Assembly (NCBI RefSeq): GCF_000711955.1
Contig: NZ_JONR01000017.1
Span: forward strand, 61,730 to 125,729
Origin: Nevskia soli DSM 19509
Lineage (GTDB): Bacteria; Pseudomonadota; Gammaproteobacteria; Nevskiales; Nevskiaceae
Length of the DNA: 64,000 nucleotides
Direction of reading: 5' to 3'
Below are positions 1 through 8,452 of this stretch, piece after piece (the stretch's first letter is position 1; each line of letters starts with the position of its first letter). The translations under genes were made by a program, and so were the position numbers. The notes below the pieces were generated by a model, which did no database searches, was not told the origin of the DNA, and saw only the letters and a list, made by a program, of their open reading frames with translations.

Positions 1-302
1 ACTGGGCTGCCCTGGACGGGCTCGCTGTATCAGCGGACTTCGATCTGAAAGGATATTCGACAAACCATGCAATACGTGAAGGCGACATCCTCAGAAAGGG
101 GGATATAGTCCGTCGCCCGGACGTCGTCGCCGGAGATGCGGTGGCTGTTCACTATTCCAGCGGAGCGATCAGGGTAGAAACTGCCGCTGTTGCCATGCAA
201 TCAGGGTTTGTCGGAGATCGCATCCTGGTTCGAAATGAAAGAAGCCTCAGCGAAGTAGTTGGGGAAATCGACAAACCCGGGGATGTTGAGATTGCACCAT
301 GA
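1..302 (+). CDS. flgA: FlgA, P-ring assembly chaperone (C-terminal part)
   Basis: The frame is open from base 3 to a TGA at 300-302 and gives about 99 residues; the start lies left of the window. The visible part has the SAF-domain pattern of FlgA: a segment with GDILRKGDIV, then DAVAVHYSSGAIRVETAAVAM, then GFVGDRILVRNERS and a closing VVGEI. FlgA is a periplasmic chaperone for P-ring assembly by FlgI, and flgI is two genes downstream. The stop overlaps the flgH start (ATGA), so the genes are translationally coupled. The call depends on this motif pattern and on the neighbours, since the N-terminus and signal peptide are not visible. Confidence 0.85.
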   Translation, partial: WAALDGLAVSADFDLKGYSTNHAIREGDILRKGDIVRRPDVVAGDAVAVHYSSGAIRVETAAVAMQSGFVGDRILVRNERSLSEVVGEIDKPGDVEIAP

Positions 303-877
303 TTTTTGCTAGTGCCGCAAGAATTTCAATTCTGAGCATATTCATCTGCGCGCTGTCCGCGCAGGCCGCGAGCTTGTACCAGCCGACTTCCTACCAAGCC
401 CTGACCTCGGATGCCCGATCTTTTCGAGTCGGGGATGCTCTAACTGTTCTGGTTGTTGAAACTTCTACTGCACAGAACCAGGCCAACTCGGCTGCGACCA
501 AGGAAACGAACGCCTCAGCTAATGTTACGAACCCTACCAAGCAGTCTACGGTGGGGTTGGATCTGAAGCGCAGCTTCAATGGTCAGGCTTCCACGGCGAG
601 GTCAGGTACGTTGCAGGCTGAAATCTCGGTACGCGTACAGGATGTGGCATCCAATGGGGATCTGGCCGTTCATGGCACGCAGAAAATAACGGTCAATGGC
701 GATACGCAGCTGATTGCTGTCTCCGGTATTGTCCGTCCAATCGATATTTCATCGGATAACGTCGTTTTATCTACGCGTTTAACCAACGCAGAAATCGTCT
801 ACTCCGGTAAAGGGTTCACGGACCGCAATCAAAGCGAGAGCTGGATATCCCGGCTGTTTGGACTTTTGGGGTTATAG
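299..877 (+). CDS. flgH: FlgH, flagellar L-ring protein, without lipobox
   Basis: 192 residues. FlgH forms the outer-membrane L-ring around the flagellar rod. The family pattern is visible: SFRVGDALTVLVVE near residue 45, a Ser/Thr/Asn-rich stretch, then SVRVQDVASNGDLAVHGTQKI, SGIVRPIDI and NAEIVYSGKG. FlgH is normally a lipoprotein with cysteine right after the signal peptide. Here the N-terminus ends ALSAQA-ASLYQP, which looks like a signal peptidase I site, and there is no lipobox cysteine. The start overlaps the flgA stop by 4 bases, and flgI begins right after its stop codon. Confidence 0.93.
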   Translation: MIFASAARISILSIFICALSAQAASLYQPTSYQALTSDARSFRVGDALTVLVVETSTAQNQANSAATKETNASANVTNPTKQSTVGLDLKRSFNGQASTARSGTLQAEISVRVQDVASNGDLAVHGTQKITVNGDTQLIAVSGIVRPIDISSDNVVLSTRLTNAEIVYSGKGFTDRNQSESWISRLFGLLGL

Positions 878-2041
878 ATGCGGACTTTCACAGCCCATTT
901 CACGCTGAGTCTGTTCGCCGCAGTTGGAATGCTGGCGCCTGCGACCGCATCAGCCGGTGTCCCCGAAGATGATCTGATCCGTCTGAAGGATCTGGTGCAT
1001 ATCGAGGGTGTGCGGGACAACGCTCTGGTCGGCTATGGTTTGGTCGTCGGTCTGGCTGGCACTGGCGATAGCTCTCGTAATGAGCCGACTTTGCAGTCGA
1101 TCGCCAATACCTTGACCCGGTTTGGGCTGCGGGTTACTAGCGATGAAATCTCTTCACGCAATATCGCCGCTGTCATCATCACCTCGACATTGCCGCCTTT
1201 TATCAGTCCGGGAGACAAGCTCGATATCAACGTCGCGTCGATCGGAGACGCGCGCAGCTTGCTTGGCGGTACCTTGATGTTGGCGCCGCTCAAGGGGCCT
1301 GATGAACAGATTTATGCCCTTGCACAGGGGCCACTCTCAGTCGGCGGTTTTCGTTACGACGCTTTCGGCAATGTCGTGCAGAAAAACCATCCGACCGTCG
1401 GCCAGATTCCTGGAGGAGCGATAGTCGAAGCTTCCACGACCTCGCATATCGTTAGTCAATCGGGAAATGTCTTTCTGCTGCTCGACAGCCCCGATTACAC
1501 GACGGCTGCCCGCGCGGCGGATGCAATCAATGCTCGCATGCCTCCGATTGAAGGTGGCAATGTTGTGCGTGCCCAAGCCGTGGATGCTTCACGCATCGCT
1601 GTTCGCCTAACAGAAGATGAGCGGTTTCACTTGGTTAGCACGATCGGAACGATCGAAGGCACGGCGATTCATCCCGACCAGGCAGCGCGCGTGGTGGTCA
1701 ACGAACGCACTGGTACCGTCGTTAGCGGCGGCGACGTCCGGCTCGGCAATGTGACAGTGTCGTATGGCGAACTAAAGGTTTCGGTCTCGACCGACTACTC
1801 ATCCTCTTCGCCGATTCTGGTCGGGCAGCACGGTCATGGATTTCGCTCGACCGCTTTACCGGACGTAGATCTGGACGTCGACGAAGTTGCTAAACCAGCG
1901 GTGACCATGCCGGAGGGAGCCAGGGTTTCAGACCTTGTGATCGCCTTGAATAAAATCAAAGTGTCGCCCAGAGATACTATCTCGATACTCGAAGCAATCA
2001 AGCGCGCAGGTTCTTTGCACGCCGAACTGATTATTCAATAA
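878..2041 (+). CDS. flgI: FlgI, flagellar P-ring protein
   Basis: 387 residues, normal for FlgI, with an N-terminal signal peptide ending near ATASAG. FlgI assembles in the periplasm as the P-ring around the rod. Diagnostic stretches are RLKDLVHIEGVRDN at the mature N-terminus, LVGYGLVVGLAGTGD, FTxQS-like LQSIANTLTRFG, and a C-terminal VSDLVIALNKIKVSPRDTI followed by LEAIKRAGSLHAELIIQ. It starts directly after flgH with no gap. It is the best conserved gene of the cluster visible here and anchors the identification of its more divergent neighbours. Confidence 0.97.
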   Translation: MRTFTAHFTLSLFAAVGMLAPATASAGVPEDDLIRLKDLVHIEGVRDNALVGYGLVVGLAGTGDSSRNEPTLQSIANTLTRFGLRVTSDEISSRNIAAVIITSTLPPFISPGDKLDINVASIGDARSLLGGTLMLAPLKGPDEQIYALAQGPLSVGGFRYDAFGNVVQKNHPTVGQIPGGAIVEASTTSHIVSQSGNVFLLLDSPDYTTAARAADAINARMPPIEGGNVVRAQAVDASRIAVRLTEDERFHLVSTIGTIEGTAIHPDQAARVVVNERTGTVVSGGDVRLGNVTVSYGELKVSVSTDYSSSSPILVGQHGHGFRSTALPDVDLDVDEVAKPAVTMPEGARVSDLVIALNKIKVSPRDTISILEAIKRAGSLHAELIIQ

Positions 2042-2074
2042 ATCGCGGATCTATCGCAGAAGAAGGAGTGTGAA

Positions 2075-2470
2075 GTGATCGATGCACTTGCGAGTGCCAC
2101 ATCCAGAATTGCGCGGATGTCGTTGGATGCGTACATGGACAGATATCAAGTGCTGTCCAACAACATTGCTAATGTCGATACGACTGGTTACCGGCCGTTG
2201 CAGCTAAATTTTGAACAGCAGCTCGCCGCTCTGCAAACGGCGGTGGCTTCTGGAAATTACAGCGATAGCGAACTTATCGGCTTGGCGGATGCAGTACATC
2301 CTTTTGTAGAGCAGGCGGCTGTTCCGTCCACTCAAACCGACCAGGCAATGCGGCTGGATGATCAAATCACACAGCTCACTCAAAACACGCTTCAGTACGA
2401 AGCATTGCTGACGGCCCTCGACCAACTGGGATCGATTGGCAAACTCGCCGTAAACGGAGGTGCTGCATGA
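2075..2470 (+). CDS. flgB: FlgB, proximal rod protein
   Basis: 131 residues with a GTG start at 2075 preceded by an AAGGAG-type ribosome site at about 2062-2068. The N-terminal rod signature is clear: MDRYQVLSNNIANVDTTGYRP, the common motif of axial flagellar proteins. The C-terminus (ALLTALDQLGSIGKLAVNG) matches FlgB. FlgB forms the base of the periplasmic rod on top of the FliE/FliF export gate. The stop overlaps the flgC start by 4 bases. Confidence 0.93.
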   Translation: MIDALASATSRIARMSLDAYMDRYQVLSNNIANVDTTGYRPLQLNFEQQLAALQTAVASGNYSDSELIGLADAVHPFVEQAAVPSTQTDQAMRLDDQITQLTQNTLQYEALLTALDQLGSIGKLAVNGGAA

Positions 2471-2910
2471 TGGACTTTACGCGTATTTTTGCAATCAGTG
2501 CCTCCGGAATGTCGTTGGAGCGTCTCAGGCTTGAAGTTGCCTCAACCAACATCGCAAATGCACATGCGAGTGAAGGAAGTATCAAGAATCCTTATACCCC
2601 GCGTCGCGTCATAGCGTCTACCGCGCCCGATTTTGAACGGGTGCTGGACGGCAGCCAGATTGGGGCTGAATCGCTGAGTGGCGTCGGACGGGTACAGGTG
2701 CAAACGGTCGATGCCAGCCCGCGGCTCGAATACGATCCTGGAAATCCTGCAGCCGATGAAAAAGGTTTCGTTTCAATTTCTCCCGTGAACGCCGTAGAAG
2801 AAATGGTGACGGTGCTTTCTTCTGTGCGCGCTTATGAAGCGAATGTAAGGGCACTCAACGCGGGGAAAGCCATGCTCAGCCGGGCGTTGGAAATCGGGAG
2901 CAGCCGATGA
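2467..2910 (+). CDS. flgC: FlgC, proximal rod protein
   Basis: 147 residues. The axial-protein N-terminus is SASGMSLERLRLEVASTNIANA and the C-terminus is VEEMVTVLSSVRAYEANVRALNAGKAML, both typical of FlgC. The middle contains GVGRVQVQTVDASPRLEYDPGNPAAD, where FlgC proteins carry a conserved YDPGHPxAD; here the residue is Asn rather than His. It overlaps flgB and fliE by 4 bases on each side, so rod genes are made as a coupled block. Confidence 0.95.
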   Translation: MMDFTRIFAISASGMSLERLRLEVASTNIANAHASEGSIKNPYTPRRVIASTAPDFERVLDGSQIGAESLSGVGRVQVQTVDASPRLEYDPGNPAADEKGFVSISPVNAVEEMVTVLSSVRAYEANVRALNAGKAMLSRALEIGSSR

Positions 2911-3206
2911 GCGCAGCGATTAGCCCTATTGGTGTCGCTTTGATAGCCCCTTCCGTTGCGGCTTTGGCCGAAAGCGTTAATTCGGCGAGTGGTTTTGCGG
3001 ATGCATTCGGCAAGCTGATCGATAGCACCAATGCAAAGATCAACTCGGCCAACCTTGAAGTGCAAAAACTTGCGGTGGGCAAAGCTGAAAGCCTACACGG
3101 TGTGATGATCTCGATCGAATCCGCCAAAGAGTCGCTGAATATGGTTGTTCAAATACGCAATCGTCTCCTCGATGCCTACCAAGATATCTTGAAGATGCAA
3201 ATTTGA
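2907..3206 (+). CDS. fliE: FliE, MS ring-rod junction protein
   Basis: 99 residues, normal for FliE. The C-terminal half carries the family pattern LHGVMISIESAKESLNMVVQIRNRLLDAYQDILKMQI, in which the QIRNRLLDAYQDILKMQI end is diagnostic. FliE links the FliF ring and the export gate to the FlgB rod base. The start overlaps the flgC stop by 4 bases. About 60 bases of non-coding sequence follow before fliF, the largest gap in the front part of the operon. Confidence 0.95.
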   Translation: MSAAISPIGVALIAPSVAALAESVNSASGFADAFGKLIDSTNAKINSANLEVQKLAVGKAESLHGVMISIESAKESLNMVVQIRNRLLDAYQDILKMQI

Positions 3207-3270
3207 GCCGTATCACGGGGGATATGTCCCGAGTGATGCGAGGTACATGTAAACAACGGAAGGCGTGTCG

Positions 3271-4701
3271 ATGATTGAGTGGTGGCGGGGATTGACTGGA
3301 ATTCGGAAATTTAGCTTTGCTGCCGCAGTCGTTGCGGTGGTTGCTTTCATTGCCGTTGCAGCCTATTGGGTGCTTAATCCCGATTTCATTCCACTATTTG
3401 ACGGCGCAGCACCTGAAGACAGTGCGTCTTTGGTGGCAGATCTTGAATCACTCCATGCGCCGTACAAGATTGACTCAAAGACCGGTGCAGTGCTGGTGCC
3501 CCAGGAGCGGCGTGACGAATTGAGGGTGAAGGTCGCCGAGCACGGAACGGCGCAGCGAAATCCGGTTGGGTTCGAGCTTTTCAACAACTCCGATTTTGGA
3601 ATGACCGAATTTTCGCAGCGGATCAACTATGAACGCGGCCTTGAAGGAGAATTGACCAGGACTATTATGTCGCTGGATGGAGTGCGCTACGCCCGCGTGC
3701 ATCTGGTTCTTCCTGAGTCAACACTCTTTCGGAAAGGCGAAGACCAAGCCAAAGCCTCGGTTACACTGATGACCCGCCCCGATCATGGGCTTCCGGAAGC
3801 GCAGATCAAAGGTATTCGACGGCTTGTTGCCGCGGCAGTGCCTGGCCTCAAGCCTGACGCCGTTTCGATCCATGATTATCGCGGGGTCGATCTGGCCTCC
3901 ACGGATTCGGGAGCCTCCGAATCCAATCCGGTTCGAGAGCGCGTGCGGGATGAAGAGGCCGTTGAGGCGCGTTTGGCAGCAAAAGTCTACGATCTTCTCA
4001 GAGCTATCTTTCCGCCTGGTTCTGTGGCGGTCAGCGTTGATGTCAGGCTGCGGATGGATAAGATCAGTTCCAGTCGCCAAGAGACCTCGCTTGAGGCACC
4101 CAAAAGCACGGAGCTCTCACAACTGCATAACGAACTATCCGGAACATCGGCAGACCCAGCAGGGGATGGTGCAAAGGCCGATAACTCGAACCCTTTGGCT
4201 GCATTGGCCGTGCATGCCGACGCGATCGTACATCGAGGGAGCCAGTACTCAGAGCAAATAGAAAAGATGCCTGGGACTATCGATCAGCTTTCAGTCGGTG
4301 TGCTGGTTCCGGAAGCCCTGCTTGGCAACATGAGTCTGGAACAGTTGCAGGGCCTCGTTTCCACCGCAGTAGGGGCCGATCTCCGGCGTAATGATCGAAT
4401 AGCAGTATATGGGGTGGCAACTCTAAATCCCGGGCATTCAGTACCCGGTTCGAAGGATGCCATCCCAGGTGGGACACCTAGTGAGGGCAATCCGCTCCTT
4501 GGCGGCACAGCAAAAAGAATAAACTCCCCGCTGGACCTAGCGGCCGCTTTGATCGGTCTGTTGGCTATCGCTGTGGCGGCATTTGTACTCGGCCGCAATA
4601 GTCGTGGTGAGCCGCGTTTGACAAAATTGGAGCGCGAGAAGCTCATCGAAGAGATCCGGCTCGGTCTAAAAGACATTCCAAGTGGCGAGAGATCTGCATG
4701 A
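3271..4701 (+). CDS. fliF: FliF, MS-ring protein (short form)
   Basis: 476 residues from ATG 3271; this start is preferred to GTG 3265 because GGAAGG at 3258-3263 sits 7 bases upstream. FliF forms the inner-membrane MS ring. Visible are a first transmembrane helix near residues 15-35, the YscJ/FliF ring-building region with LDGVRYARVHLVLPES and ASVTLMTRPD, GLKPDAVSIHDYRG, and a second transmembrane helix near residue 430 (LDLAAALIGLLAIAVAAFVLG). It is shorter than the roughly 550 residues usual for FliF. The short cytoplasmic tail, where FliG normally binds, is LTKLEREKLIEEIRLGLKD, and the next gene is not a normal FliG. Confidence 0.95.
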   Translation: MIEWWRGLTGIRKFSFAAAVVAVVAFIAVAAYWVLNPDFIPLFDGAAPEDSASLVADLESLHAPYKIDSKTGAVLVPQERRDELRVKVAEHGTAQRNPVGFELFNNSDFGMTEFSQRINYERGLEGELTRTIMSLDGVRYARVHLVLPESTLFRKGEDQAKASVTLMTRPDHGLPEAQIKGIRRLVAAAVPGLKPDAVSIHDYRGVDLASTDSGASESNPVRERVRDEEAVEARLAAKVYDLLRAIFPPGSVAVSVDVRLRMDKISSSRQETSLEAPKSTELSQLHNELSGTSADPAGDGAKADNSNPLAALAVHADAIVHRGSQYSEQIEKMPGTIDQLSVGVLVPEALLGNMSLEQLQGLVSTAVGADLRRNDRIAVYGVATLNPGHSVPGSKDAIPGGTPSEGNPLLGGTAKRINSPLDLAAALIGLLAIAVAAFVLGRNSRGEPRLTKLEREKLIEEIRLGLKDIPSGERSA

Positions 4702-5219
4702 GCCCGACTCGCAAGGCGGCAGTGCAGTTGGCGGCTCTTAGCTCGCATGACCGCAACTGGATATGGAAGCGACTGGAGTCGGGAGAAAGGGACAAGATCA
4801 AGCCAGCGCTTGATGAATTCTTGCGAATCCCGCCAGCAGCTTTGACTGTCGAACTTCATAAAATGCGGAATGCCTCGATACCCTCCCCCCGGGTCAGGCG
4901 CAGCGACGATTCTGATCTTGCAAGTGTGCGCCTCGCGGCAACAAAAGAAGTCGTACCACTAGTTCGGAGTTTGCCGCCAGCCAGCGTTGCCCTTCTGATG
5001 CAGGTTGAAAACTGGCGTTGGTCGGAGGATGTTCTTAGAAGTCTCGATTTGCCCAGCCGAAATGTCGTTAAGGAGCTTCTAGCTCGCGACAAGTCAGCTC
5101 AGAACGTGGTCTTGGCGGAGTGGCTAGTTGTACAGCTTGCCGCCCGTATCCGAACCGAGCGAAGCCGTCTCGGGCCACCCGATCAGAAATTCGATTCGCT
5201 TGTGGGTATCGCGGACTAG
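4698..5219 (+). CDS. Unknown protein in the FliG position
   Basis: 173 residues, starting with a 4-base overlap on fliF and ending 3 bases before fliH, so it fills the usual fliG slot exactly. It does not look like FliG: FliG is about 330 residues with an EHPQ motif and a charged C-terminal torque helix, and none of these is visible. The sequence is mainly alpha-helical and rich in Arg, Leu and Ser (RNWIWKRLESGERDKIKPAL near the N-terminus; EVVPLVRSLPPASVALLMQV in the middle). It may be a shortened FliG that keeps only an FliF-binding domain, or an adaptor comparable to SctK of non-flagellar type III systems, which occupies the same slot. Both are inferences from position. Confidence 0.6.
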   Translation: MSPTRKAAVQLAALSSHDRNWIWKRLESGERDKIKPALDEFLRIPPAALTVELHKMRNASIPSPRVRRSDDSDLASVRLAATKEVVPLVRSLPPASVALLMQVENWRWSEDVLRSLDLPSRNVVKELLARDKSAQNVVLAEWLVVQLAARIRTERSRLGPPDQKFDSLVGIAD

Positions 5220-5222
5220 CCC

Positions 5223-5963
5223 GTGACGAATGTAAATCCAATCATCCGTCGCTTACCCGCCCCGAGCCGAGACTATGTGCTCCAGGCTGGCGATGCAGAA
5301 TCAGAGCTCTCACATGAAGCTGCGGCCTTTCCGGCTGCAACGGGCGCCCTTGCGGATGTCATGGGTCTCGGAGAGATTGCTGCTGCTTCTATACGCGGAA
5401 TCGAATCCGCCGAGGAATTGCAGGCCGACGTCCACTCGACGGCGCTTGCCGAAGCGCGCGAGCGCGGGTATCAAGACGGCTTGAGTGCGGGACAGCATGC
5501 TGGCAAGGAAGAATGGCGGCTTCGCGTAGAGCGGCTGCTTAGTGTCATCGAGGGCATTGAACGCACGAAAGCCGAGAGCGAATCTCGCTTGGCCGAAGAG
5601 GCGGTTGCGATTGCATTTGAGTCCGTTGTTAAAATTTTGGGTCGCAGGCAAGCTTCGCATCAAGCAATAGCTGAAGTTGTGGAACAGACGCGTCGTGCCT
5701 CTTCGGGAGCGGAACCCATGGTCGTTCGGGTTAGCCCGGATGACTACGAGGCGCTACTGGTCGAGCCAGTTCTCATAGAACTCGAGGATCAGCGGGGCGC
5801 TATTCGTCTGGTGGAGGACCCTCGGGTGATGCTCGGCGGTTGTATCGTCGAAAGCTCGCGAGGTACGCTTGATGCCCGCTTGGAAACCCAGATCGAGCGT
5901 CTGAAATCAGTTTTGCTGGACGTTCAGAAAGCCGATGTCGACTCATCGGACCGCCAGCCATGA
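5223..5963 (+). CDS. fliH: FliH, export ATPase regulator
   Basis: 246 residues from GTG 5223. FliH dimers hold the FliI ATPase at the export gate and C-ring. Supporting features are a long central helical stretch with Ala/Gly/Glu repeats (LAEARERGYQDGLSAGQHAG near residues 78-98, the GxxxG-type region of FliH), then RRASSGAEPMVVRVSPDDYE and a C-terminus with GGCIVESSRGTLDARLETQIERL, which is typical of the FliH/YscL C-domain. It lies between the FliG-position gene and fliI and overlaps fliI by 4 bases. Confidence 0.9.
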   Translation: MTNVNPIIRRLPAPSRDYVLQAGDAESELSHEAAAFPAATGALADVMGLGEIAAASIRGIESAEELQADVHSTALAEARERGYQDGLSAGQHAGKEEWRLRVERLLSVIEGIERTKAESESRLAEEAVAIAFESVVKILGRRQASHQAIAEVVEQTRRASSGAEPMVVRVSPDDYEALLVEPVLIELEDQRGAIRLVEDPRVMLGGCIVESSRGTLDARLETQIERLKSVLLDVQKADVDSSDRQP

Positions 5964-7273
5964 AACACTATGCCGCCGCAGTCAGATCAGCGGAATTGAC
6001 GCCGCGCTTGGGCCATGTCCGGCAATACTCCGGGCTGATCCTCGAGTCTCACGGTCCGGATGCTTCACTCGGTGAGCTCTGCGAAGTTTATCCTCCGGGG
6101 AGAATCCATCCCGTGCTCGCTGAAACAATGGGTTTTCGTGATGGCAACGTTTTGCTTGTGCCGCACGGAGATCTGCAGGGCATTCGTCCGGGAAGCGAGG
6201 TCGTTGCCACAGGCCGCTCCTTGCATATTGCAGTGGGCCAGAAGTTACTAGGACGAATTATCGATGCTCATGGAGTGCCGCTAGATGACCGCCCGCAAAT
6301 ATCGGCTGAGCACTTCCGTCCGCTACTTGCCGCCCCGGGAAATCCCGTGCACCGGGGACGCATAAAGACACTTTTCGAAACAGGTATCAAAGCCATTGAT
6401 GTACTGACGCCCGTCGGTGTCGGCCAGCGCTTGGGAATATTTGCCGGTAGTGGAGTGGGTAAGAGTCAACTGCTGGGCATGTTGGCTCAAAACAGTACCG
6501 CTGACGTCAACGTCGTTGCTCTGATTGGAGAGCGCGGCCGAGAAATCCGCGAGTTCGTCGAGGAAAATCTTGGTGCCGCGGCAGAACGATCTGTGGTTGT
6601 AGTGGCGCCGGCGGAGCGAAGTGCTCTGGAGCGTTCCCATGCGGCCTACACTGCAACTACGATCGCCGAATATTTTCGGGACAAAGGACTCTCCGTTGCA
6701 TTGCTGTTTGACTCCCTGACCAGGTTTGCGATGGCTAGGCGCGAAATCGGTCTCGCCATGGGTGAACCTCCGACCGCTCGGGGGTATACACCATCGGTCT
6801 TCGGTGTAATGCCACAGCTGGTCGAACGCGCGGGTCCAGGCGACGGCGGTCATGGTGCGATTACAGCCTTTTATACAGTACTGGTCGAAGGAGATGATCT
6901 GAACGATCCTATTGCGGATAGCGCTCGCTCAATCCTTGATGGACATATCGTGCTGTCACGAGATATCGCCAATCGAGGCCGCTATCCGGCGGTGGATATA
7001 CTCAAGAGCCTCAGTCGCCTATCGTCTCAGTTGGCATCCGCCAACGAATTGGCAGTCGCCCGCGAGGTTACAAAAATCGAAGCGGACTATATCGAGTCCA
7101 AGGATCTGGTGGAGTTGGGTGCTTATAAAGCGGGATCGAACACTCGCTTGGACTATGTGTTCCGAGTGAGGCCGCGATTGGAGCAATTTTTCTCCCAGCC
7201 AGTTAAGGCTCGGATGCCAAGAATCGAGGCGATTGCCCAGCTTAGGAACCTGCTTGCGGAGAAGACACTGTGA
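5960..7273 (+). CDS. fliI: FliI, flagellum-specific export ATPase
   Basis: 437 residues, normal length. FliI is the hexameric ATPase of the flagellar type III export apparatus. Walker A is GSGVGKS near residues 163-169, followed by ALIGERGREIREFVEENLG and Walker B ALLFDSLTRFAMARREIG near residue 250. PPTARGYTPSVF and the C-terminal IEADYIESKDLVELGAYKAGSN region also match FliI. It is coupled to fliH (4-base overlap) and to fliJ (GTGA overlap). Confidence 0.98.
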   Translation: MKHYAAAVRSAELTPRLGHVRQYSGLILESHGPDASLGELCEVYPPGRIHPVLAETMGFRDGNVLLVPHGDLQGIRPGSEVVATGRSLHIAVGQKLLGRIIDAHGVPLDDRPQISAEHFRPLLAAPGNPVHRGRIKTLFETGIKAIDVLTPVGVGQRLGIFAGSGVGKSQLLGMLAQNSTADVNVVALIGERGREIREFVEENLGAAAERSVVVVAPAERSALERSHAAYTATTIAEYFRDKGLSVALLFDSLTRFAMARREIGLAMGEPPTARGYTPSVFGVMPQLVERAGPGDGGHGAITAFYTVLVEGDDLNDPIADSARSILDGHIVLSRDIANRGRYPAVDILKSLSRLSSQLASANELAVAREVTKIEADYIESKDLVELGAYKAGSNTRLDYVFRVRPRLEQFFSQPVKARMPRIEAIAQLRNLLAEKTL

Positions 7274-7734
7274 CTTCGACGCGAAAGCAACTCATCGTCC
7301 GAGCTATTGCTAGAAGCACCCACATCCAGAAGGGCGAAGCGATGGCGGAACTGCGCAAGGCAATCGAGGTGCATTCGCTTCGGGAAGAGGAATGCGGATC
7401 GGCGGAGACGGAATTTCGTAGTGCGCTCGAATTCGCGCAGACACTACCTGGCAGGGGCGAAATATTCAATCTCTCGCTTTATTCACTGGCGGGTCATCAT
7501 GTAGCTGAGTCAGCAGCGTCGGTGACCCGCTTGCGAGAACAGCGTGATCGCTCGGAGAACGAGAAACAACTTGCTGTTGACATCTTGGTAAGCAAGTCAC
7601 TCCAGCTGCTTCGGCTTGAAACGCTGGATCGTGAAGAGACGGCCAGACTTTCTAGGTTGGAGCAGGCTGCTTCCCAGAAAGTACTCGACGAATTGGTTTT
7701 AGGTCGGCACCAGGTAGATTGGAAGACGATCTAA
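7270..7734 (+). CDS. fliJ: FliJ, export chaperone-escort (probable)
   Basis: 154 residues from GTG 7270. FliJ is a small coiled-coil protein that couples FliI to FlhA and recycles export chaperones. The sequence is highly charged and almost all helix-forming, with two long heptad-like stretches (about residues 20-60 and 85-145), which fits the antiparallel coiled coil of FliJ. Sequence signatures are weak in this family, so the call relies on size, helical character and the place directly after fliI. Its stop codon overlaps the next start (TAATG). Confidence 0.8.
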   Translation: MTSTRKQLIVRAIARSTHIQKGEAMAELRKAIEVHSLREEECGSAETEFRSALEFAQTLPGRGEIFNLSLYSLAGHHVAESAASVTRLREQRDRSENEKQLAVDILVSKSLQLLRLETLDREETARLSRLEQAASQKVLDELVLGRHQVDWKTI

Positions 7735-8423
7735 TGGCAATCACACCCTCAAATCTTGGCAGTTCTTTCTCTATACCAGGAATATTGGCAGAGCGCTCAA
7801 GCGAGCTCTCCACGCATGAGCGCACGCAATGGGACGCAACTGACTTCAAAAATTGGTTCGAGGCCGCAGGCCGCAGGTTGTCGATATCCGATGCCCCATC
7901 TGGTTGTGACGTAGAAAAGCATGTGCAGACCGAAGCCTCTACGATGATGGAGGAGGCATCCCCGGTCGCAATACCAAAATCCGCTGTCTCATCGGTTAAG
8001 GTCGACTTTGCACTAGCAAGCAGCGCCACTGCAATCGTGACCCTCGGAAATAAGGCGGAGCTCAATATCATCGGTTCGGTCGCTCCTCCAACCGCCCCCT
8101 TCAGGGATCCGCTCCTAGAGGGCAGTGATACCACCGATATGGCGGGTAACGCTTGTGCCCGGCAGAATCCGCCAACTGAGAACGACGAAGGAACGGGTGC
8201 GCGGGTTACGGTCGCCTTGTCTGGGAACGAGGCTAGCGTGTGGATTCAAAATTCCCAGCTCGGAGCCCCCGCTATCGCTTCACTACACGATCTAATTGAT
8301 CGGGAAATATCATGGAGCGGGCTGGCTCTCGCTGGGCTCAAGATCAATGGGCGTGAACTTGTTAAAGCTCCCGTATACCGGGTAGTTCGAGCAACGAGCG
8401 GGATAGATTCTAGTGGTGGCTAG
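7734..8423 (+). CDS. Unknown protein in the FliK (hook-length) position
   Basis: 229 residues from ATG 7734, which shares one base with the fliJ stop. The N-terminal two thirds is low in recognisable motifs and rich in Ser, Ala and Thr, as in the secreted ruler part of FliK. The end has a more structured segment with ARVTVALSGNEASVWIQNSQ followed by ALAGLKINGRELV. FliK is usually longer (about 370 residues or more) and has a Flg_hook domain with several Leu-rich repeats; only a faint similarity is seen here. Position between fliJ and flgD suggests hook-length control or substrate switching, but this is inference. Confidence 0.55.
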   Translation: MAITPSNLGSSFSIPGILAERSSELSTHERTQWDATDFKNWFEAAGRRLSISDAPSGCDVEKHVQTEASTMMEEASPVAIPKSAVSSVKVDFALASSATAIVTLGNKAELNIIGSVAPPTAPFRDPLLEGSDTTDMAGNACARQNPPTENDEGTGARVTVALSGNEASVWIQNSQLGAPAIASLHDLIDREISWSGLALAGLKINGRELVKAPVYRVVRATSGIDSSGG

Positions 8424-8452
8424 TCGAACGAAATGAGATTCGGGGATATATC

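Noticed and set aside
4698..5219. Annotation of this gene as fliG
   Set aside because: Position alone supports it; length and motifs do not.
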